NCBI GenBank assembly: GCA_033720695.1
Contig: JAWWCA010000016.1
Coordinates: 1 to 26,453, forward strand
DNA length: 26,453 nt
Direction: 5' to 3'
Origin: DATGQT01 sp033720695
GTDB taxonomy: Bacteria; Bacteroidota; Rhodothermia; Rhodothermales; Rubricoccaceae
In this document: positions 22,817-26,453 of the stretch, piece after piece
Layout of the letters: the number at the start of each line of letters is the position of its first letter
Position numbering within the stretch: position 1 is the stretch's first letter
The notes under the pieces: generated by a model
What the model was told of the DNA's origin: nothing
What the model saw: the letters and a program-made list of their open reading frames with translations, nothing else
Databases searched by the model: none
Made by a program: the position numbers and the translations under genes

Positions 22817-24586
22817 TCAGTCCAGGAGCGTGACTTTCACGACCTCCTCGTCTCCACCTTGCTGCACCCTGAGGACGTACATCCCGGCTGGCGCCCGCCC
22901 CCCGCTGCCGTCCCTTCCGTCCCACGAGAGCCGGACCGTCGCACCCGCGGCGCCCTCGCCCTCCAGAACGGCGAGACGTCGCCCGAGGACATCGAGCACC
23001 TCCGCACGAACCTCTCCATCCCCTCCCGAGCGCACGGGGATCGTGACGCTTCCTCTCGACGGATTCGGGTGGGCCTCACCCACCTCAAACGACGCGAGGG
23101 CCTCCACAGGGCCTGCGCCCCACTCGGGAGCCTCATCGGTGGACGCAACCACACCGTCTCCGACGGTGATGGCCTGGTTTACCGCGACGTCGTAGAGCAC
23201 CGTACGGTCGTCCGAGACCCCCTGTGGCCAGTCCACCACGAGAGAGTCCACGACGGTGGCGTCGGCGAGACCGAAATGAACACGATACCCGGCTTGCGCC
23301 TGCCGGCCGGAGTTCGTGTGCATGGGTCTGAGCTGCACGCCGGGCACTCCGTCGATCGTGGCGTACGCGTAGACGTGCGCCCCGACGCCATACCGATTGG
23401 GCTCGCCCGGCCTCCGGAGGGCGACGGCGAGCCAGTTCCCCACCCCGTCCGTCGCGTTGCGGTAGAGACGGTTCTGCTGGAGAAGGTTGAACCCGCCGTA
23501 GGTGATGTAGAGGTCGAGGTCGCCGTCGAGGTCGTCGTCCACCAACGTCGCGGCGACGCCGTGGCCGTAGGAGGCATCCCCGAGCGGGATCTGTGCGAAC
23601 TGGTCGTCGCCCTCGTTGAGGAACAGCATGCTCGCCTCGTCGACCCGCGCAATGACCAAGTCGAGATCGCCGTCGTTGTCCACGTCGCCCCACGCACTCC
23701 CGAAGGAGTCGGTCACCGCTCCTCCGTCGAGGGCCACCTCCACGGCGACGCCATCGTCGAAGCGGAAGAGGCGATCGGGCGACCCGACATTGGTCACGGC
23801 CAGGTCGAGGTCTCCATCCGCATCGTAGTCTCCCCACGAGCAACTCTGCGAGCGTCCCGAGTCATTGACGGTCGGCTGATCCGTGACCCGTTCCATCACG
23901 CCCTCCACGTTGAGGAAGAGCTCGTTGGGGTCGAAGCTCGTATTCACGACGTACAGATCCGGCCGCCCGTCGTTGTTCACGTCCCCCCAGCACGACGATG
24001 CCGTGTCGTACGGCCGCTCGCTGATCGCACTGGGCATGAGGAGCATCCCGCGATCGAGGTCGTTGCGGACGAGCAAGTTGGTCTTGTTGAACCGCCGGAG
24101 GATAACCCCGTCGAGGTTGCCGTCGCCGTCGTAGTCAGCCATGTCTACCGACCGTTGATCGTCGAAGTCGTCGAGCCGGGTGAACCGGTGGACGAAGTTG
24201 GGGACGCCGGCTTGGCTGCCTCGGTTGAGGAGCAGGCTTCCGTCGTTCAGCGATGACGTGATGAGATCCAGTTGGCCGTTCACCCTCAGATCGACCCATG
24301 AGCCGCTGTTCGTGATCGCCGACTGCGCATCGTTGGTCTGGAACGAGAGCGCGGTGAAGATCCCCCCCCCCTCGTTGCGGAAGAGCTCATCCAGGGAGCC
24401 GTTGTCTGCGTCCGTGACGAGGAGGTCGGGGTCCCCGTCGCTATCGTAGTCGCCCCACAGCGCCGCGATGGAGCGCTCGGCGCCCTGCACGAGGACGCTC
24501 GTGAGGTCTTCGACGAAGGGCGCCGTCTGGGCCGAGGCCATCGGCGGGACGACGAGAACCAGGAGGACCACGAGGAGGCGTTGCAT
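22817..24586 (-). CDS. Secreted FG-GAP/VCBS propeller protein with ASPIC-UnbV domain and T9SS-type C-terminus (CRTAC1-like)
   Basis: A 589-aa protein with a signal peptide cleaved after MASA (residue 19). Seven related repeats follow, six with a calcium loop of the DxDxDGxxD type (DYDSDGDPD, DYDGDGNLD, DVNNDGRPD, DYDADGDLD, DVDNDGDLD, DDLDGDLD) and one degenerate (DLRVNGQLD). They should fold as a seven-bladed beta propeller. An ASPIC/UnbV domain comes next (NWLAVALRRPGEPNRYGVGA to VVDWPQGVSD). The last 80 residues are a FlgD/Ig-like sorting domain (AHPNPSRGSVTI to AGMYVLRV) of the type recognised by type IX secretion. It is probably secreted or surface-anchored and may bind glycans or calcium. 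The ATG at 24586 fits the signal peptide. Confidence 0.9.
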   Translation of the reverse strand: MQRLLVVLLVLVVPPMASAQTAPFVEDLTSVLVQGAERSIAALWGDYDSDGDPDLLVTDADNGSLDELFRNEGGGIFTALSFQTNDAQSAITNSGSWVDLRVNGQLDLITSSLNDGSLLLNRGSQAGVPNFVHRFTRLDDFDDQRSVDMADYDGDGNLDGVILRRFNKTNLLVRNDLDRGMLLMPSAISERPYDTASSCWGDVNNDGRPDLYVVNTSFDPNELFLNVEGVMERVTDQPTVNDSGRSQSCSWGDYDADGDLDLAVTNVGSPDRLFRFDDGVAVEVALDGGAVTDSFGSAWGDVDNDGDLDLVIARVDEASMLFLNEGDDQFAQIPLGDASYGHGVAATLVDDDLDGDLDLYITYGGFNLLQQNRLYRNATDGVGNWLAVALRRPGEPNRYGVGAHVYAYATIDGVPGVQLRPMHTNSGRQAQAGYRVHFGLADATVVDSLVVDWPQGVSDDRTVLYDVAVNQAITVGDGVVASTDEAPEWGAGPVEALASFEVGEAHPNPSRGSVTIPVRSGGDGEVRAEVLDVLGRRLAVLEGEGAAGATVRLSWDGRDGSGGRAPAGMYVLRVQQGGDEEVVKVTLLD

Positions 24587-24615
24587 GGCACCCGAAGGGC
24601 TGACCGCGTAACGCC

Positions 24616-24645
24616 CCAATGTAAGAGACGTAACCGAATCTGCAA
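24616..24645 (-). promoter_or_regulatory. Bacteroidota-type promoter of the FG-GAP gene
   Basis: On the minus strand TTG (24643-24645) and TACATTGG (24616-24623) are separated by 19 nt, matching the Bacteroidota -33 TTG / -7 TAnnTTTG layout with one mismatch. Transcription would begin about 20-24 nt before the ATG at 24586. The region is also AT-rich for this genome. Confidence 0.45.
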
Positions 24646-24678
24646 GCACATTCTAGGGCGCCCCTCTCCGCCTACGCC

Positions 24679-26453
24679 TCACCCCTTCGGGTGCCCGCGG
24701 CGGTACCACACCAGCCCCCCCAGCACCACCACGCCGAGGTAGACGAGGAGCGACGCGAGCAGGCTCACGACGACGCTCGTCCGGTGCGTCGGCGGGTCAA
24801 ACGCCATCGTGACGATGTGCTCGCCCTCAGGCACGAGGACCCCGCGGAGGAGGTGGTTCACCTGCAGGATCTCCGCGGGCGAGCCGTCCACGGTGGCGCC
24901 CCACCCGGCCGGGTAGTACACCTCGCTGGCGACGAGGAGCCGCGGCCGGTCGGTCTCCACCTGCCACACGATCTCGCGCGGGGTGTACCGCTCGAGGTCC
25001 ACCGTCGCCGTGCTCGCCGAGTCGATGGGGGCGGGCGCGTACCCCGCCGGCGGCGGCTCGTAGAGATAGGCCGTGCCTCGGAGATCGGCGTCGGGGGCGA
25101 GGAGGTGCTCGAACATCGCCGCCTCGGCCTCGACCACCTCGACCCGCTCGGCGAAGAACGCGCGCGGGAGGGCGTCGGGGTTCTCGAGGACGAGGAGCCC
25201 GGTGGCGTCGTCCTGGAACACGGGCGTGGTCCCGGGCAGGGGCTGCGCGGCCACGACGTAGCGCGCGCTCAGGAGGTCGACGGCGTTCTCGTTGACGGCG
25301 CCCTCGGGCGTGAGGAGGAGGCGGTCGAGGTAGTCCTGGAAGAGGGCGAGCTTGGCGCCGTGGTACCCGGCGACCGACTCGTAGAAGAAGGAGGAGCGTG
25401 CGTCGGAGGTGGGGCTCGTCGAGAGCGGGAGGACCCGGAAGTGGCCCGGCCCGCCTGCCATCTCCACCTTGTTCTGGAGGAACCGGTCGAGGTCGTACTC
25501 CGGGATCGTGGCCGCGACGTCGCGGCGGGGGCGGAGGGCCGGGTGGTCCTCGTCGAAGTAGCGGCGGTCGACGCCCCAGAGGTCGACGGTGACGAGGAGG
25601 ACGAGGCCGGCGACGGCCAGCCAGGGGCGGATCGTCTGGCGGCGGTAGAGGACGAGGAGCCCGGCCGCGAAGGCGAGGAAGAGGAGGGCCCGGCCGGCGT
25701 CGGCGCGGAGCATGCTGGCGCGCTCGTCGCGGATCTCGGCGAGGAACTGCCCCGCGGCCTGCTGCACGCGCGGGTCGCTGAGCCCGACGCCGTACTGCTG
25801 CGCGATCGCGGCCTCCACCTGCGCCCCCTCCCCCGGCCGCGCGAAGTCGAACAGCGAGGGGCCGGCCGCCCACAGCAGCGCCACGAGGGCGGCGGTCCCT
25901 CCGAGGCCGGCGTAGAGCCAGCGGGTCTTCCGGGCCTCGGCCCCGTCGGTGGCCTCGCGCCGCTGCACCCAGTAGGCGCCGTAGCCGGCGAGGACGGCGA
26001 GGACGAGGGCCACGGCCGCGAGCCACGTCTCGGGCACGCGGAACGCGCTGAAGAGCGGGAAGAGCTCGTACATCGGGCGGTTCACGAGCGGGAGGTGCTC
26101 GCCCAGCGCGAACAGCGTCATCAGGAGGGCCGCGATGCCGAGCCCCGTCGTCGCCCGGCGCGCCACGCCGAAGACGCCGTAGACGGCCAGGAGCAGGACC
26201 AGCACGCCCACGTAGTGCGGCCCGGCGGTGAACGGCTTCGGCCCCCAGTACAGCTCGTCGCCGCCGTAGGCGTCGGCGAGCGCGAGCGTGACCAGCTCGC
26301 CGACGCCCTGGCTCCACGCCATCGCGTACTCCCACGCCAGCCCGCCCCCGCCGCCGTCGCCGCGGATCGAGAGCGCCTTGTACTCCCACTGCGTGAGGTA
26401 CGGCTGCGCCACGACGGCGAGGGCGAGGAGGGCGCCGAGCGCGAGCACGCCCG
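24679..26453 (-). CDS. YfhO-family membrane protein (partial, 5' end outside window)
   Basis: The frame is open to the right edge, with 591 residues visible and the stop at 24679-24681. The N-terminal visible half has many membrane helices (YVGVLVLLLAVYGVFGV, GLGIAALLMTLFALG, TWLAAVALVLAVLAGYGAYW, ALVALLWAAG, LLFLAFAAGLLVLY). A large extracytoplasmic beta-rich part follows, ending with the YfhO-typical strands LLVASEVYYPAGWGATVDG and LLRGVLVPEGEHIVTMAFDP and a final helix (VSLLASLLVYLGVVVLGGLVWY). YfhO proteins are GT-C-fold relatives implicated in glycosylation of surface polymers, which agrees with its place upstream of the glycan genes. The catalytic first loops are outside the window. Confidence 0.88.
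   Translation of the reverse strand, partial: GVLALGALLALAVVAQPYLTQWEYKALSIRGDGGGGGLAWEYAMAWSQGVGELVTLALADAYGGDELYWGPKPFTAGPHYVGVLVLLLAVYGVFGVARRATTGLGIAALLMTLFALGEHLPLVNRPMYELFPLFSAFRVPETWLAAVALVLAVLAGYGAYWVQRREATDGAEARKTRWLYAGLGGTAALVALLWAAGPSLFDFARPGEGAQVEAAIAQQYGVGLSDPRVQQAAGQFLAEIRDERASMLRADAGRALLFLAFAAGLLVLYRRQTIRPWLAVAGLVLLVTVDLWGVDRRYFDEDHPALRPRRDVAATIPEYDLDRFLQNKVEMAGGPGHFRVLPLSTSPTSDARSSFFYESVAGYHGAKLALFQDYLDRLLLTPEGAVNENAVDLLSARYVVAAQPLPGTTPVFQDDATGLLVLENPDALPRAFFAERVEVVEAEAAMFEHLLAPDADLRGTAYLYEPPPAGYAPAPIDSASTATVDLERYTPREIVWQVETDRPRLLVASEVYYPAGWGATVDGSPAEILQVNHLLRGVLVPEGEHIVTMAFDPPTHRTSVVVSLLASLLVYLGVVVLGGLVWYRRGHPKG

Noticed and set aside
21000..23195. A 731-aa plus-strand frame
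   Set aside because: It is the shadow of the methyltransferase and glycosyltransferase genes on the minus strand, which have recognisable motifs and tight operon spacing.
1..26453. CRISPR arrays, tRNAs, insertion sequences, phage genes
   Set aside because: I saw no regularly spaced repeats, no cloverleaf-like sequences with conserved T-loop bases, and no transposase or phage motifs in any plausible frame.

Overview
The window is about 70% GC by eye and reads as a chromosomal segment of a GC-rich member of the Bacteroidota/Rhodothermota group. My best guess is a marine Rhodothermia such as the Rubricoccaceae; this is inference. The reasons are a secreted propeller protein with a type IX secretion (T9SS)-like C-terminal domain, an OstA-like/LptC pair of the Bacteroidota type, a DUF4230 protein, an almost complete lack of Shine-Dalgarno sequences, and promoter-like elements of the form TAnnTT(G/C). 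I found no tRNA, rRNA, CRISPR array, transposase or phage gene.

Layout. 1-3305 (+): the tail of an unidentified gene, a VOC-fold protein, a frameshifted TrpF-like (phosphoribosylanthranilate isomerase) pseudogene, a 548-aa glycosyltransferase and the ribosome-associated protein YhbY. 3312-6901 (-): a small lipoprotein, glmS (glucosamine-6-phosphate synthase) and a DAHP synthase. 7019-10644: an LPS-transport set read lptC, ostA, lptB on the minus strand, with a padR regulator gene in the opposite orientation between ostA and lptB. 10645-10996 is a 352-bp stretch without a gene. 10997-13128 (+): a compact partner-switching module (STAS antagonist, RsbW-like kinase, response regulator-PP2C phosphatase).

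13145-17204 (-): small unknown proteins, a membrane protein, a DUF4230 protein, an EamA/DMT transporter and a YbbR-domain protein. 17273-18046 (-): two bacterial microcompartment (BMC) shell genes, a canonical PduA-like hexamer protein and a divergent one with an extra C-terminal helical domain. They lie behind the clearest sigma-70-type promoter in the window and have no recognisable cargo enzymes nearby. 18140-26453 (-): a surface-glycan cluster with a flippase, a glycosyltransferase, a methyltransferase, a second glycosyltransferase, a secreted FG-GAP/ASPIC-UnbV protein and a YfhO-family membrane protein that runs off the window. The middle of this cluster is visibly lower in GC than its surroundings.

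Functionally the window is dominated by cell-envelope work: amino-sugar supply (GlmS), LPS transport (LptB/LptC/OstA), glycan assembly and flipping, and lipoproteins. It also holds one stress-signalling switch. The unexpected element is the orphan pair of BMC shell genes, which I consider the most worthwhile target.
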